A DNA stretch of 64,000 nucleotides from Rhizobium sp. BG4 (GTDB taxonomy: Bacteria; Pseudomonadota; Alphaproteobacteria; Rhizobiales; Rhizobiaceae), in contig NZ_CP044125.1 in the NCBI RefSeq assembly GCF_016864575.1, positions 868,001-932,000 on the forward strand. The letters run 5' to 3'. Made by a program: the position numbers and the translations under genes. This document shows positions 17,318 to 25,560 of this stretch, piece by piece. Positions within the stretch are counted from its first letter, which is position 1, and the number at the start of each line of letters is the position of its first letter. Under the pieces are notes generated by a model, which worked only from the letters and a program-made list of their open reading frames with translations, did no database searches and was not told the origin of the DNA.

Positions 17318-18529
17318 ATGCCATCTGCCTTCTCCGTCATCATCCGCGAACCGAAAATCCGCATTCCGGCGATCACGCTGGTTGCGCTCGCCTTCACCTA
17401 TGCCTCGACGCTGCCCTATCAGTCGATCATCGGCATCAACGAGCTCGGCATGAGCGACGGTGCCTATTCGGCGCTGGTGTTCTTCTCGGCGCTTGCGAAT
17501 GTCGCGACCAGCCTGACGCTGGGGATCTGGTCGGACCGGATGGCCGACAGGCGGCCGCTGGTGCTGATGCTTTCGGTCTGCGGCATGGTGGGCTTCGGCT
17601 CGGTCTTCATCTTTCACACGGCGCCGGTCTTCGTTCTCTGCGTGCTCCTGCTGATCCCGATGAGCAACTCGACCTATTCGATCCTGTTTGCCAGCATCCG
17701 CGCCACGACCAACCGGATGGACCGGGGTTTGGCGGGGTCGATCTCGTCGACGGTGCGGGCGCTCTATTCGGGATCTTGGGCGCTGGCGCCGGGGGTGATC
17801 GGGCTTTATCTGGCGACCGCGCAGTCGATGACGCCGGCCTATGGGATTGCCGGGGCGGCGAGCCTCACCTGCTTCCTTCTTTATTTCTTCTTTGCCGGGA
17901 AGACGCCGAAATCTTCCGGGCCGCTCTCGGAGGCGCCGGGTTTCCTGCCGTCGCTGAAGCGCATCCTGCAGCCCTATATCCTGAAGCGGATCATCGCCAT
18001 GTCGCTGCTGCTCGGATTGCAGCGGCTGAACACCATGCTGTCGCCGCTGATCATCACCCATCCGGCGGGAGGTACCGTCGTCGATGTCGGCTTCATGGCG
18101 GGGCTGACGGCTTTTCTGGAAATGCCGTTCATGATGATGTGGGGGACGCTGCAGAAGCGCTTCCGCAACGTGCATATCCTCGCTGCCGGCAGCCTGATCT
18201 ACTGCCTCTACCTGACACTTGCGGGTTTTGCCTCGGCGCCCTGGCACATCTACGCGCTGGTGGGGATCAATGCCTGCGGCGCCGCGGCGATCCTCAGCGT
18301 TCCCATCACCTATCTGCAGGACCTGATCGCCGACCGGCCGGGGCTCGGCAGTTCGCTGATCTCGGTCAGCGTCTTCATCAGCAACGGCGTGGCGGCGACG
18401 ATCTTCGCGATCGGCACGACGCTGACGGATTATTCGGGAACGGCGCAGATCGCAGCATTCGCCGGTCTGGGCGCAATCGGCTTCCTGCTGTTCCTCGAAA
18501 GCAGCAAGCGGCAGCTGAGCCCTGCCTAG
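17318..18529 (+). CDS. MFS transporter (SetA/sugar-efflux-like)
   Basis: 403 aa from the ATG at 17318 (MPSAFSVIIREPKIRIPAIT). Twelve hydrophobic segments are suggested. The loop between segments 2 and 3 carries GIWSDRMADRRPLVLM, a major-facilitator signature. The overall look (LPYQSIIGINELGMSDGAYSAL, ISSTVRALYSGSWALAPGV) resembles SetA-type sugar efflux transporters. Substrate not determined. Its stop overlaps the stop of the convergent SufR-like regulator by 4 bp. Confidence 0.83.
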   Translation: MPSAFSVIIREPKIRIPAITLVALAFTYASTLPYQSIIGINELGMSDGAYSALVFFSALANVATSLTLGIWSDRMADRRPLVLMLSVCGMVGFGSVFIFHTAPVFVLCVLLLIPMSNSTYSILFASIRATTNRMDRGLAGSISSTVRALYSGSWALAPGVIGLYLATAQSMTPAYGIAGAASLTCFLLYFFFAGKTPKSSGPLSEAPGFLPSLKRILQPYILKRIIAMSLLLGLQRLNTMLSPLIITHPAGGTVVDVGFMAGLTAFLEMPFMMMWGTLQKRFRNVHILAAGSLIYCLYLTLAGFASAPWHIYALVGINACGAAAILSVPITYLQDLIADRPGLGSSLISVSVFISNGVAATIFAIGTTLTDYSGTAQIAAFAGLGAIGFLLFLESSKRQLSPA

Positions 18530-19143
18530 GCGCTGATCCGGTAGGCGCAGCGGCGGGCGCCGAGCAGGATGTGTTCGGAGCGCTCGACATCAGCGCCGAG
18601 CACGCTGCGGAAGGTCTCGATCTCCGAGCGGCAGAAGCCGGCGCAGACACTGGCGGCGGCACAGATCGGGCAGTGGTTTTCGACGAGCATGAAGGAGCCG
18701 TCTTCCTCCCGCCAGCAATCGGCCATGTAGCCCTCGCGGCTTCTGACAGCGGCGAGCTGTCTGACGCGCTCGGACAGTGCTGCGGCCGAGACGTCCTGCC
18801 GGTAGCGGGCAAGGGTTTCCGTTTCGCGGGCGGCGATGACGGCGTCGAGGGCGGCTGGGCCGAGCTGCGCCGTGATGATCGAGAGCAGGCCGGCGGTGAG
18901 TTCGGCATGGCCGTCGGGAAAGGTCTGGTGGCCTGCGGCGGTCAGCTGCCAGAGCTGTTTCGGGCGGCCGCGGCCGGCGCCCTGCTCCGTCACCGGTTCG
19001 GCAAGGCCCTCTTCGGCGAGCTTCGTCAGCTGCTGGCGGGCCGCCTCGGCAGAGATGCCGAGATGGCCGCCGACATCGGCGCCCAATTGCGGGCCTTCGG
19101 TCTTCAGCAGAAGCAGGATACGGTTGGCAGGCGATTGGCGCAT
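18526..19143 (-). CDS. SufR-like HTH regulator with C-terminal Cys cluster
   Basis: 205 aa. Winged HTH (LGADVGGHLGISAEAARQQLTKLAEEGL, GRGRPKQLWQLT) followed by a ligand domain with ENHCPICAAASVCAGFCRSE and a distal RRCAYRI. The Cys spacing matches COG2345/SufR-type regulators, where such cysteines hold an iron-sulfur cluster or metal. It is divergent from an MFS transporter across 105 bp containing an inverted repeat, which suggests autoregulation and control of that transporter in response to redox or metal status. Confidence 0.82.
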   Translation of the reverse strand: MRQSPANRILLLLKTEGPQLGADVGGHLGISAEAARQQLTKLAEEGLAEPVTEQGAGRGRPKQLWQLTAAGHQTFPDGHAELTAGLLSIITAQLGPAALDAVIAARETETLARYRQDVSAAALSERVRQLAAVRSREGYMADCWREEDGSFMLVENHCPICAAASVCAGFCRSEIETFRSVLGADVERSEHILLGARRCAYRISA

Positions 19144-19188
19144 TTATTTTTCCAAGTTCAGACTTGTTTTAATAACACAAGCATGCAA

Positions 19189-19212
19189 TTTTCCAACTTA
19201 TAAATTGGAAAA
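19189..19212. promoter_or_regulatory. Inverted-repeat operator TTTTCCAA-N8-TTGGAAAA
   Basis: Perfect 8-bp arms at 19189-19196 and 19205-19212, in an AT-rich spacer between the divergent SufR-like regulator and MFS genes. A further half-site TTTTCCAA occurs at about 19147-19154, just upstream of the regulator start. Symmetry, position and repetition make this the likely operator of the SufR-like protein; binding is inferred. Confidence 0.65.
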
Positions 19213-19248
19213 TAATATCCGTCAGGGAAAACATCAAGGCATACAGGC

Positions 19249-20670
19249 ATGACCAGCATCGATCAGGGCGCCGCCCCGAAATCCTCCGTCTTCCAGCTCT
19301 TCACTCCAGCCCTGCTTCCGGCGACGCTGATGCTCGGCGGCGGCGTGACGCTCTACGCCGTCGAGAGCTACATCATGGCGACGATCGCGCCGTCGATCGT
19401 GCGCGATATCGGTGGATTGCCGCTGCTCTCCTGGGTGACGACGCTTTATGTGGCGGCTGCGGTTCTCGGTTCGATTTCGGTTGCGATGCGGCCGCGGGGC
19501 ATGGGGCTCAGGATCGCCTATGTGTTCGGCGCCGTGCTCTTCGGCGGCGGCAGCCTGATCTGCGCGGCGGCGCCCGCCATGGAAGTGGTGCTTGCGGGAC
19601 GCGCCGTGCAGGGTTTCGGCGCCGGCATTCTGGCGGCGCTGGCCTATGCCTTCGTGCGCTTTGCCTTTCCCGAACATCTCTGGCCGAAAGCCTCGACGCT
19701 CTATGCGGCGATCTGGGGGATTGCGACGCTGCTTGGCCCCAGCGCCGGCGGGTTGTTTGCCGATGGCAGCAACTGGCGCCATGCCTTCATCATTCTCGTG
19801 CCGCTCGGCGTGCTGATGGCCGTGCTTGCGCCCTGGCTGCTGCCGAAGGCCCGGGACGACCGGGCGGAGAGCCGGATTCCCTTCGTGCAGATCGCCCTTC
19901 TGATCGGGGCCGTGCTTCTCGTCAGCATTGCCGGAACGCTGGAGCATACGGGCGGCAAGGCGCTGCTCGTGGCGCTCTCGGTGATCGCGATCGCGTTGAT
20001 GCTGGTGATCGAGCGGCGGGGCAGGACGCGGCTGCTGCCGACGGGGGCGGTGACGCTCGTCAAGCCGGTCGCCCGCGTCTATCTCACCATGTTCACGCTG
20101 CTCGTGGTGCTGACCAGCGATATCTACATTCCCTATTTCCTGCAGGTCCTGCATGGCGTCACGCCGCTGATCTCCGGCTACCTGACGGCGCTGGTGGCGC
20201 TCGGCTGGACATTTGCCGCCTTTTTCAGCGGCAATCTGCGCGGACCCGCGGCCATCAAGGCGATCATCGCCGGATGCGTGATCGAGGCTCTCTCGACGGC
20301 GGCACTCGCGCTGCTTCTGGCGCGGGAAAACCATGCGGCCGACATCCTGATCCTCGCACCGGCGGCCTTCGCCATGCTGATGATGGGCTTCGGCGTCGGG
20401 CTCGGATGGGCACATCTCGTCACCAAGGTGCTGCAGCTGGTGCAGAATTCCGAACAGGACAAGGCATCGGCGGCGATCTCCACCGTACAGTCGCTCGGCA
20501 GCGCCTTCGGCGCAGCAATCGCCGGGGTGATCGCCAACAGCACCGGACTGGTGCATCCGGGCGGGGTCGAGGGCAATATTTCGGCGGCGCACTGGCTCTA
20601 TGCGGCCATGGCCCTGCCGGGGATCGTGACGGTGGTTGCGGCGCTGTCGCTGAGGGACAAGAGGGGTTGA
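19249..20670 (+). CDS. MFS efflux transporter (DHA-type)
   Basis: 473 aa, start ATG at 19249. About 14 hydrophobic segments. AGRAVQGFGAGILAALAY corresponds to the drug/H+ antiporter motif C region and LYVAAAVLGSISVAM to the segment-2 region. Likely exports a toxic compound from the cytoplasm. It is divergent from, and probably controlled by, the SufR-like regulator. Confidence 0.85.
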   Translation: MTSIDQGAAPKSSVFQLFTPALLPATLMLGGGVTLYAVESYIMATIAPSIVRDIGGLPLLSWVTTLYVAAAVLGSISVAMRPRGMGLRIAYVFGAVLFGGGSLICAAAPAMEVVLAGRAVQGFGAGILAALAYAFVRFAFPEHLWPKASTLYAAIWGIATLLGPSAGGLFADGSNWRHAFIILVPLGVLMAVLAPWLLPKARDDRAESRIPFVQIALLIGAVLLVSIAGTLEHTGGKALLVALSVIAIALMLVIERRGRTRLLPTGAVTLVKPVARVYLTMFTLLVVLTSDIYIPYFLQVLHGVTPLISGYLTALVALGWTFAAFFSGNLRGPAAIKAIIAGCVIEALSTAALALLLARENHAADILILAPAAFAMLMMGFGVGLGWAHLVTKVLQLVQNSEQDKASAAISTVQSLGSAFGAAIAGVIANSTGLVHPGGVEGNISAAHWLYAAMALPGIVTVVAALSLRDKRG

Positions 20671-20693
20671 AGTCCCAACGTCGACCGTTGCAG

Positions 20694-20716
20694 ATGCTCG
20701 GGACAGGCCCGAGCAT
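20694..20716. repeat. Palindrome ATGCTCGGG-acagg-CCCGAGCAT
   Basis: 9-bp perfect arms around a 5-nt loop, in the 71-bp space between the convergent MFS and quinone oxidoreductase genes. This sequence type is a common dispersed palindrome in Rhizobiales genomes (from memory) and could also act as a bidirectional hairpin terminator. Confidence 0.6.
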
Positions 20717-20741
20717 GACGGCGGTGGGGAGTGGATGAAGC

Positions 20742-21740
20742 CTAGAGCTTCAGCATGATCTTGCCGATATGGGCACTGGTTTCCATGCGGCGGTGGGCCT
20801 CGACGACGTCTTCGAGGGCATAGACCTTGTCGATGACGGGTGAGACGCTTCCCGCCTCGAGCAGCGGCCAGACCTGCGAGAGGAGATCGTCGCGGATGGC
20901 GCGTTTTTCTTCTGCGGTGCGCGGGCGCATGGTCGAGCCCGTCACCGTCAGCCGCTTGACCATGATCGGCGTCAGATTGACCTTTTCGGCCATCGAGCCG
21001 CCGAGGAAGGCGATGATCGACAGGCAGCCGTCCTTGGCGAGCGAGGCGATATTCTTCTCGAAATAGGCCGCACCGATCATGTCGAGCACGACGTCGACGC
21101 CCTGCCCCGCGGTTTCCGCCTTGATGACCTCGGCGAAATCCTCCGTCTTGTAATTGATCGCTTTCGTCGCGCCGAGCTTGACGCAAGCGTCGCATTTGTC
21201 GGCCGAACCGGCGGTGGCATAAACCGTGGCGCCAAAAGCCTTGGCGAGCTGGATCGCCGTGGTGCCGATGCCGCTGGAGCCGCCGTGGATCAGCACGCTT
21301 TCGCCTTCGGTCAATCCGGCCATCTGGAAGAGATTGGCCCAGACGGTGAAGAAGGTTTCCGGCAGCGCGGCAGCCTTGACGGCATCGTAGCCCTTCGGGA
21401 AGGGCAGCGCCTGACCTGATGGCAGCAGGCAATATTCGGCATAGGCGCCGCCATTGGCGAGGCCGCAGACCTTGTCACCTATCGCGTAGCCGGTGACGCC
21501 GGGGCCGATCGCTACGACTTCGCCGGAGAGTTCGAGGCCGAGAATGGGGCTGGCGTCCTTCGGCGGCGGATAGGCGCCCTGGCGCTGCGCGACGTCGGGG
21601 CGGTTGACGCCAACGGCTTCGGTCTTCACCAGGATCTGCCCCTCGCCCGGAACCGGCAGCGGTCCGTTTGCGATCTTCATCGCATCGGGCGCACCGAAGC
21701 TTGGCAGATCGACGAAACGCATGGTCGACGGCAGGGGCAT
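20742..21740 (-). CDS. NAD(P)H-quinone oxidoreductase (zeta-crystallin/PIG3 type)
   Basis: 332 aa from the ATG at 21740 ([16 protein letters not shown]), preceded by GAGGAGA. A zinc-independent medium-chain dehydrogenase: GroES-like N-terminal half ([31 protein letters not shown]) and a Rossmann half with [20 protein letters not shown]. The characteristic [17 protein letters not shown] follows. Reduces quinones or enals with NADPH in the cytoplasm. It faces away from the EAL-CBS-GGDEF gene only in position; both are on the minus strand, 77 bp apart. Confidence 0.9.
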   Translation of the reverse strand: MPLPSTMRFVDLPSFGAPDAMKIANGPLPVPGEGQILVKTEAVGVNRPDVAQRQGAYPPPKDASPILGLELSGEVVAIGPGVTGYAIGDKVCGLANGGAYAEYCLLPSGQALPFPKGYDAVKAAALPETFFTVWANLFQMAGLTEGESVLIHGGSSGIGTTAIQLAKAFGATVYATAGSADKCDACVKLGATKAINYKTEDFAEVIKAETAGQGVDVVLDMIGAAYFEKNIASLAKDGCLSIIAFLGGSMAEKVNLTPIMVKRLTVTGSTMRPRTAEEKRAIRDDLLSQVWPLLEAGSVSPVIDKVYALEDVVEAHRRMETSAHIGKIMLKL

Positions 21741-21817
21741 ATCCGGTCTCCTCATTCCGAAAGCACAGGAGATAATTCAGCGCCGGATGCTTGAAAAGGC
21801 GAGAAGTAGCAAAGGCG

Positions 21818-23623
21818 TCAATTCGCCTCGCCCAGGAGATGGAAGACGAGACCGTCGAGGCTTTCCTTGGCCGCCGCCTTGACGTGAGCGATCTCGGTGC
21901 CGACGCGGTTGATATCGTCGATGACGAGGCCATCCGGCAGCTCGAGAACGCCGATCGAGCAGCGCATCAGCGGGAACAGTGCTTCGGCGCCGGAGCGGTC
22001 GTGGCCGCGGATGCTGCCCTTGGCGCGGTCATGGTCGGAATAGAGCGCCAGCACATCCTCGTGGAAATCGCTGATCAGGCGGTCGAGAATCTCGCTGAGT
22101 TCGGCCTGCGTCCAGCCAACGACGCCGATGAAGAAATCGTCGCCGCCGACATGGCCGAGGAAATGGCGCTCGGCGAAGAAGTAGCGGCGCATCAGCGCGG
22201 CAAACAGCGAGATCGCGTGGTCGCCGAGATGGAAGCCGTAGGCATCGTTGAACGGCTTGAAATTGTCGAAGTCGCAGTAGCAGAAGTGGCGCACGCCATC
22301 GCCGTCGCGGCCGGACTGGCGCATGAAATCGCGGATAGCGTGATTACCCGGCAGGCCCGTCAGCGGGTTCTGGTCCTGGGCGATCTTCAGCTGCTTTTCG
22401 TTGATGACCTTGATGAGCGCTGCGGCGGAGACGACGCCGGCATAGCGCATGTTATCCGTCAGGATCAGGCAGTTGCTGCCTTCCATATTGGCGAAGATCG
22501 ACATCAACCGCTCGGCATCGCTGTCGAGGCTGACGATCGGGGCGATCTCGACGAATTCGGAGATCGGCCGCTCGTAGATCTTGTTCTTCAGCAGATCGCG
22601 GCCGAAGGGGTGGTAGATGTATTGCTTCAGGTGATGTTCGTGGATGATGCCGCGCGGTTCGCCATTGGCATTCAGAACCGGGAAGAAGCCCTGGCGCGGA
22701 TTGCGGCGGAAGAGCTCGAACACCGTATCGATGCTGTCGTTCTCGAACACCGTCGGCAGCAGTTCGATCTGCTTGCGGATCAGGATTTCGTCGAGCGACT
22801 GGGTGTTGCGCTTGTTCTGCCCGAGTTCCTGCAGATGCGGAAAGGCCGGGACGAGCTCCGAAATATGCGTGGTCGGGCGGGCGATGAACCAGCCCTGGAC
22901 GAGATCGACGCCATATTCGCGGCAGGCCAGGAACTCGGCCTCGGTCTCGATGCCCTCGGCGATGACACGGGTGCCGAGAACATGGGCGATGTTGACGATG
23001 TTCTTCAGGAGATGGCGCTTGCGCGGCTTGGTGTCGATATCGGCGACGAAGTGGCGGTCGATCTTCAGGTAATCGACGGCATAGTCGCAGAGCAGCTTCA
23101 TCTCGCCATGACCGACGCCGAAATCATCGATCGCCAGCTTGAAGCCGGTGCGGCGCAGCTTGGAGACCAGCGCCTCGAATTCCGGCACACTGGTATTGTC
23201 GAAGCGCTCGGAGAATTCGAAGCAGACGGACGACGGCGGCAGGTTGGCGGCCTTCAGCTGCTGCAGCAAGTTTTCGATCAGCCGGTCGCCATGCGGGATC
23301 AGGCGGACGTCGAGATTGAGGAAGAGCGTCGATGTCGCGTAGTTGCCGAGCGTCGCGAACTTCGCCAGCGCGCGGCTGGCAACCATCTGCTCGAGCGGCA
23401 GAAGCTGGTTGGAGCGATAGGCCTCGTCGAGGATTTCGACCGGGGAATCGAAGCCGATCCGCTCCTGCCCGCGCATGAGGGATTCATAGCCGAATACCGT
23501 TCCGGTTCCGGCCTCTACGATCGGCTGGAAGGCGTTTTCTACGACAAGCTTTGCAAGCGTCACGATCTGATCGCTGGCATAGCGACGAACGACGCCGGGC
23601 GCGACGGCGGCAGTCAGAGACAT
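21818..23623 (-). CDS. EAL-CBS-GGDEF signalling protein with degenerate motifs
   Basis: 601 aa from the ATG at 23623, preceded by GGAGAA. Inverted order: EAL domain first (about 25-255), CBS pair (about 275-405), GGDEF last (about 415-590). EAL reads ESL (47-49), while AIDDFGVGHGE (164-174), LKIDRHFV and EGIET (224-228) keep most catalytic residues. GGDEF reads GGDDF (493-497). This matches the RetS/YhbX-independent EAL-CBS-GGDEF architecture found in several proteobacteria. Phosphodiesterase or a c-di-GMP receptor role with nucleotide sensing by CBS is likely; cyclase activity is doubtful. Confidence 0.87.
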   Translation of the reverse strand: MSLTAAVAPGVVRRYASDQIVTLAKLVVENAFQPIVEAGTGTVFGYESLMRGQERIGFDSPVEILDEAYRSNQLLPLEQMVASRALAKFATLGNYATSTLFLNLDVRLIPHGDRLIENLLQQLKAANLPPSSVCFEFSERFDNTSVPEFEALVSKLRRTGFKLAIDDFGVGHGEMKLLCDYAVDYLKIDRHFVADIDTKPRKRHLLKNIVNIAHVLGTRVIAEGIETEAEFLACREYGVDLVQGWFIARPTTHISELVPAFPHLQELGQNKRNTQSLDEILIRKQIELLPTVFENDSIDTVFELFRRNPRQGFFPVLNANGEPRGIIHEHHLKQYIYHPFGRDLLKNKIYERPISEFVEIAPIVSLDSDAERLMSIFANMEGSNCLILTDNMRYAGVVSAAALIKVINEKQLKIAQDQNPLTGLPGNHAIRDFMRQSGRDGDGVRHFCYCDFDNFKPFNDAYGFHLGDHAISLFAALMRRYFFAERHFLGHVGGDDFFIGVVGWTQAELSEILDRLISDFHEDVLALYSDHDRAKGSIRGHDRSGAEALFPLMRCSIGVLELPDGLVIDDINRVGTEIAHVKAAAKESLDGLVFHLLGEAN

Positions 23624-23777
23624 GCCATTCTCCACTGTGAAGTCTTCTATTTCGCAGCGAAGATGGAGGAGAAGGGTCAACGAACCCTTTCCCCAATGTG
23701 AAAGTTTTGTGAAAGCTGCGGACGCCTGTGACGCCCGCCCCACAATTCAGATTCTTCTTATTTTATCAATCGCTTGA

Positions 23778-24020
23778 CTAAGCCGTGCGGCGGCGGACCG
23801 CTTCATGATCGGCGAACATGTCGGCCACGCAACGGCCACTGCCAGCATGGCTTTCTCCAGCGAGAACCTCGTCCTTGTATTCGCCGAGCTTGCGGGCGGC
23901 ATCCCAGAGGCGGAGCGCCTCGCGAACCACTTCGCTGCTCGATGCATAGCCGCCGCTATCGACGGCATCACGGATGCCTGCTGCCTGTACCGGTGATATG
24001 GAAACTGTGACCATCGGCAT
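23778..24020 (-). CDS. Orphan ParD-type antitoxin (CC2985 family)
   Basis: 80 aa from the ATG at 24020 (MPMVTVSISPVQAAGIRDAV), preceded by GGGAGGAA. RHH fold with the family motif SGGYASSSEVVREALRLWDAARK and an acidic linker (EYKDEVLAG). ParE normally follows at once on the same strand, but the 154 bp downstream to 23624 contain no ParE-like frame and only the promoter region of the next gene. It therefore appears to be a solitary antitoxin. Confidence 0.8.
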   Translation of the reverse strand: MPMVTVSISPVQAAGIRDAVDSGGYASSSEVVREALRLWDAARKLGEYKDEVLAGESHAGSGRCVADMFADHEAVRRRTA

Positions 24021-24194
24021 GAAATTCCTCCCTTCGTTTTGCCGGGCAGAACCTGCCCAACGGGGGACGCATGACCATTCTTGGCGTTTTGTCCGGCGGT
24101 CCATCGCCGGTGCCTTGGTATGCGTTAATTTTAGACCTGCGTCATATGCTTGTCAAAAAAAGAAATAATCCGTGATCGGGCCTGTGGATTACGG

Positions 24195-24746
24195 TCATAA
24201 ACTTCGCCGCAGCGCCAGGCCGAAGGCGAGCATGGTCGAACCCTGCAGCAGGAGATCTGCGGCGAGGAAGAGGCCGAGGATCCAGAGGCTGTTGACCGGC
24301 CATCCAAGGGCGATGACGAAGCCCGCGAGCGCGGTGACCACGCCGCTCGCAACAATCCAGCCCCAGCCCTTCACCGGCTTCATGCGTCGGCCGATGAAGG
24401 CGCGGAAGACCCCGGCAATGACGAGCGCCACCGCAAGGAACAGCGTCAGTGCTGCCGAAGCGAGGATCGGGTTGATGAAGGCGAAGAGCCCGGCCAACAC
24501 ATAGAGCAGGCCGCTCAGTACCCAGAAGAGGATGTGGTCCCAACCCCTCACCTGAAAGGCATGGGCGAGATAGACGATGCCGCCCGCCAGCATCAGCATG
24601 CCGACATAATAGACCGAAGCGACGGTGGCGACGAAGATGTTTGCGAAAGCGATGACGCCGCAGATCATCAGCAGCACACCGAGACCGGCGAACCAGATCC
24701 ATTTCGAATGCAGGGACGAAGACGGCATTCCCAAGACGCTTGCCAT
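24195..24746 (-). CDS. HdeD/DUF308 family membrane protein
   Basis: 183 aa, ATG at 24746 preceded by AGGAGG. Six hydrophobic segments in three pairs, e.g. WIWFAGLGVLLMICGVIAFA, VYYVGMLMLAGGIVYLAHAF and ILFWVLSGLLYVLAGLFAF, and the conserved GRRMKPVKGWGWIVASG. This is the HdeD acid-resistance/DUF308 repeat pattern. In E. coli HdeD supports acid stress survival; the role here is unproven. It is divergent from betI. Confidence 0.85.
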   Translation of the reverse strand: MASVLGMPSSSLHSKWIWFAGLGVLLMICGVIAFANIFVATVASVYYVGMLMLAGGIVYLAHAFQVRGWDHILFWVLSGLLYVLAGLFAFINPILASAALTLFLAVALVIAGVFRAFIGRRMKPVKGWGWIVASGVVTALAGFVIALGWPVNSLWILGLFLAADLLLQGSTMLAFGLALRRSL

Positions 24747-24831
24747 GACACACCTCCTGTGAGCGGGAGATATGTTGCACGATCCCCATCCGGAAAGACT
24801 TGACCTTCATCAAGACTTCGCAAGATTTTTA

Positions 24832-24851
24832 TTGATTGGTCAGTCAATCAA
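24832..24851. promoter_or_regulatory. BetI operator upstream of betI-betB-betA
   Basis: Inverted repeat TTGATTG (24832-24838) - GTCAGT - CAATCAA (24845-24851), 38 bp before betI in an AT-rich stretch. It matches the TTGATTGGnC(n)nCAATCAA style of BetI sites that repress bet genes until choline is present. The assignment rests on position and symmetry. Confidence 0.7.
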
Positions 24852-24888
24852 AAATAAGGTGACCTCAACTTCGAGAAAGTTGAACGTC

Positions 24889-25560
24889 ATGCCGAAGGTC
24901 GGAATGGAGCCGGTGCGCCGCAAGGCGCTTGTAGATGCTGCGCTGCGGGTGATCGGCGATCACGGCTCGCTGACTGTCACCATGTCCGAAATTGCCCGCA
25001 AGGCCGGTGTCTCCCCCGCGCTCGCGCACCACTATTTCGGCAGCAAGGAACAGCTGCTGATCGAGACGGTGCGCTCGCTTCTACGCCAGTTGCGCGACGA
25101 CGCGGTGACAGCGCTGAAGGCGGCGCCTACGCCGCGCGAAAAGCTTTCGGCCGTCATCCGCGTCAGCTTCCAGGCCGACCAGTTTGCGCCCGAGACGATC
25201 GCCGCCTGGCTCGCCTTCTATGCCGAGGCGCAGAGCTCGGAAGAGACCCGCCGCTTCCTCGTCATCTACGCGCGCCGCCTGCGCTCCAACCTGCTCGCCA
25301 ACCTGAAGGCGCTCTGCCCCGCCGATGCCGCAGAACGCATTGCCGAAGGCGCTGCGGCGATGATCGACGGCCTCTATATCCGCCAAAGTCTGAAATCGGC
25401 GCCCATCAGCATCGAGGCTTCGATCGGGCTGACGGAGGATTATGTGAACGCGCTTCTGGCGACCGCCACCCGTGCCGCCCCCTCATCCGGCCCTACGGGC
25501 CACTTTCTCCCCGAGGGGAGAAGGGACGAACACCACGAGCCCAAGGACAAACGACCATGA
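24889..25560 (+). CDS. betI: Choline-responsive TetR-family repressor BetI, with repeat-encoded tail
   Basis: 223 aa from the ATG at 24889. TetR HTH ([28 protein letters not shown]) and the BetI ligand domain ([39 protein letters not shown]). BetI is normally about 195 aa. The extra ~28 C-terminal residues, including [19 protein letters not shown], are encoded by a palindromic repeat that runs through the 3' end of the gene. Its stop overlaps the betB start (ATGA), so it is co-transcribed and translationally coupled with betB. Confidence 0.93.
   Translation: MPKVGMEPVRRKALVDAALRVIGDHGSLTVTMSEIARKAGVSPALAHHYFGSKEQLLIETVRSLLRQLRDDAVTALKAAPTPREKLSAVIRVSFQADQFAPETIAAWLAFYAEAQSSEETRRFLVIYARRLRSNLLANLKALCPADAAERIAEGAAAMIDGLYIRQSLKSAPISIEASIGLTEDYVNALLATATRAAPSSGPTGHFLPEGRRDEHHEPKDKRP
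25476..25526. repeat. Palindromic repeat embedded in the 3' end of betI
   Basis: Contains two nested hairpins: GGCCC-ta-cGGGCC around 25493-25502 and TTCTCCCC-gag-GGGAGAA around 25505-25522. The CCCCCTCATCCGGCCC head is shared with the copy at 34156. The repeat is translated as part of the BetI tail. Confidence 0.7.

Noticed and set aside
16397..18247. 616-residue version of the alpha/beta hydrolase
   Set aside because: The extra N-terminal part lies opposite the MFS gene and has no structure; the ATG at 17155 with RBS is the natural start.
19234..21432. Long minus frame through the MFS gene and part of the quinone oxidoreductase
   Set aside because: Wrong frame of two clear genes; rich in R/H/Q with no fold.
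21791..23701. 636-codon open frame opposite the EAL-CBS-GGDEF gene
   Set aside because: Same antisense effect; no motif seen.
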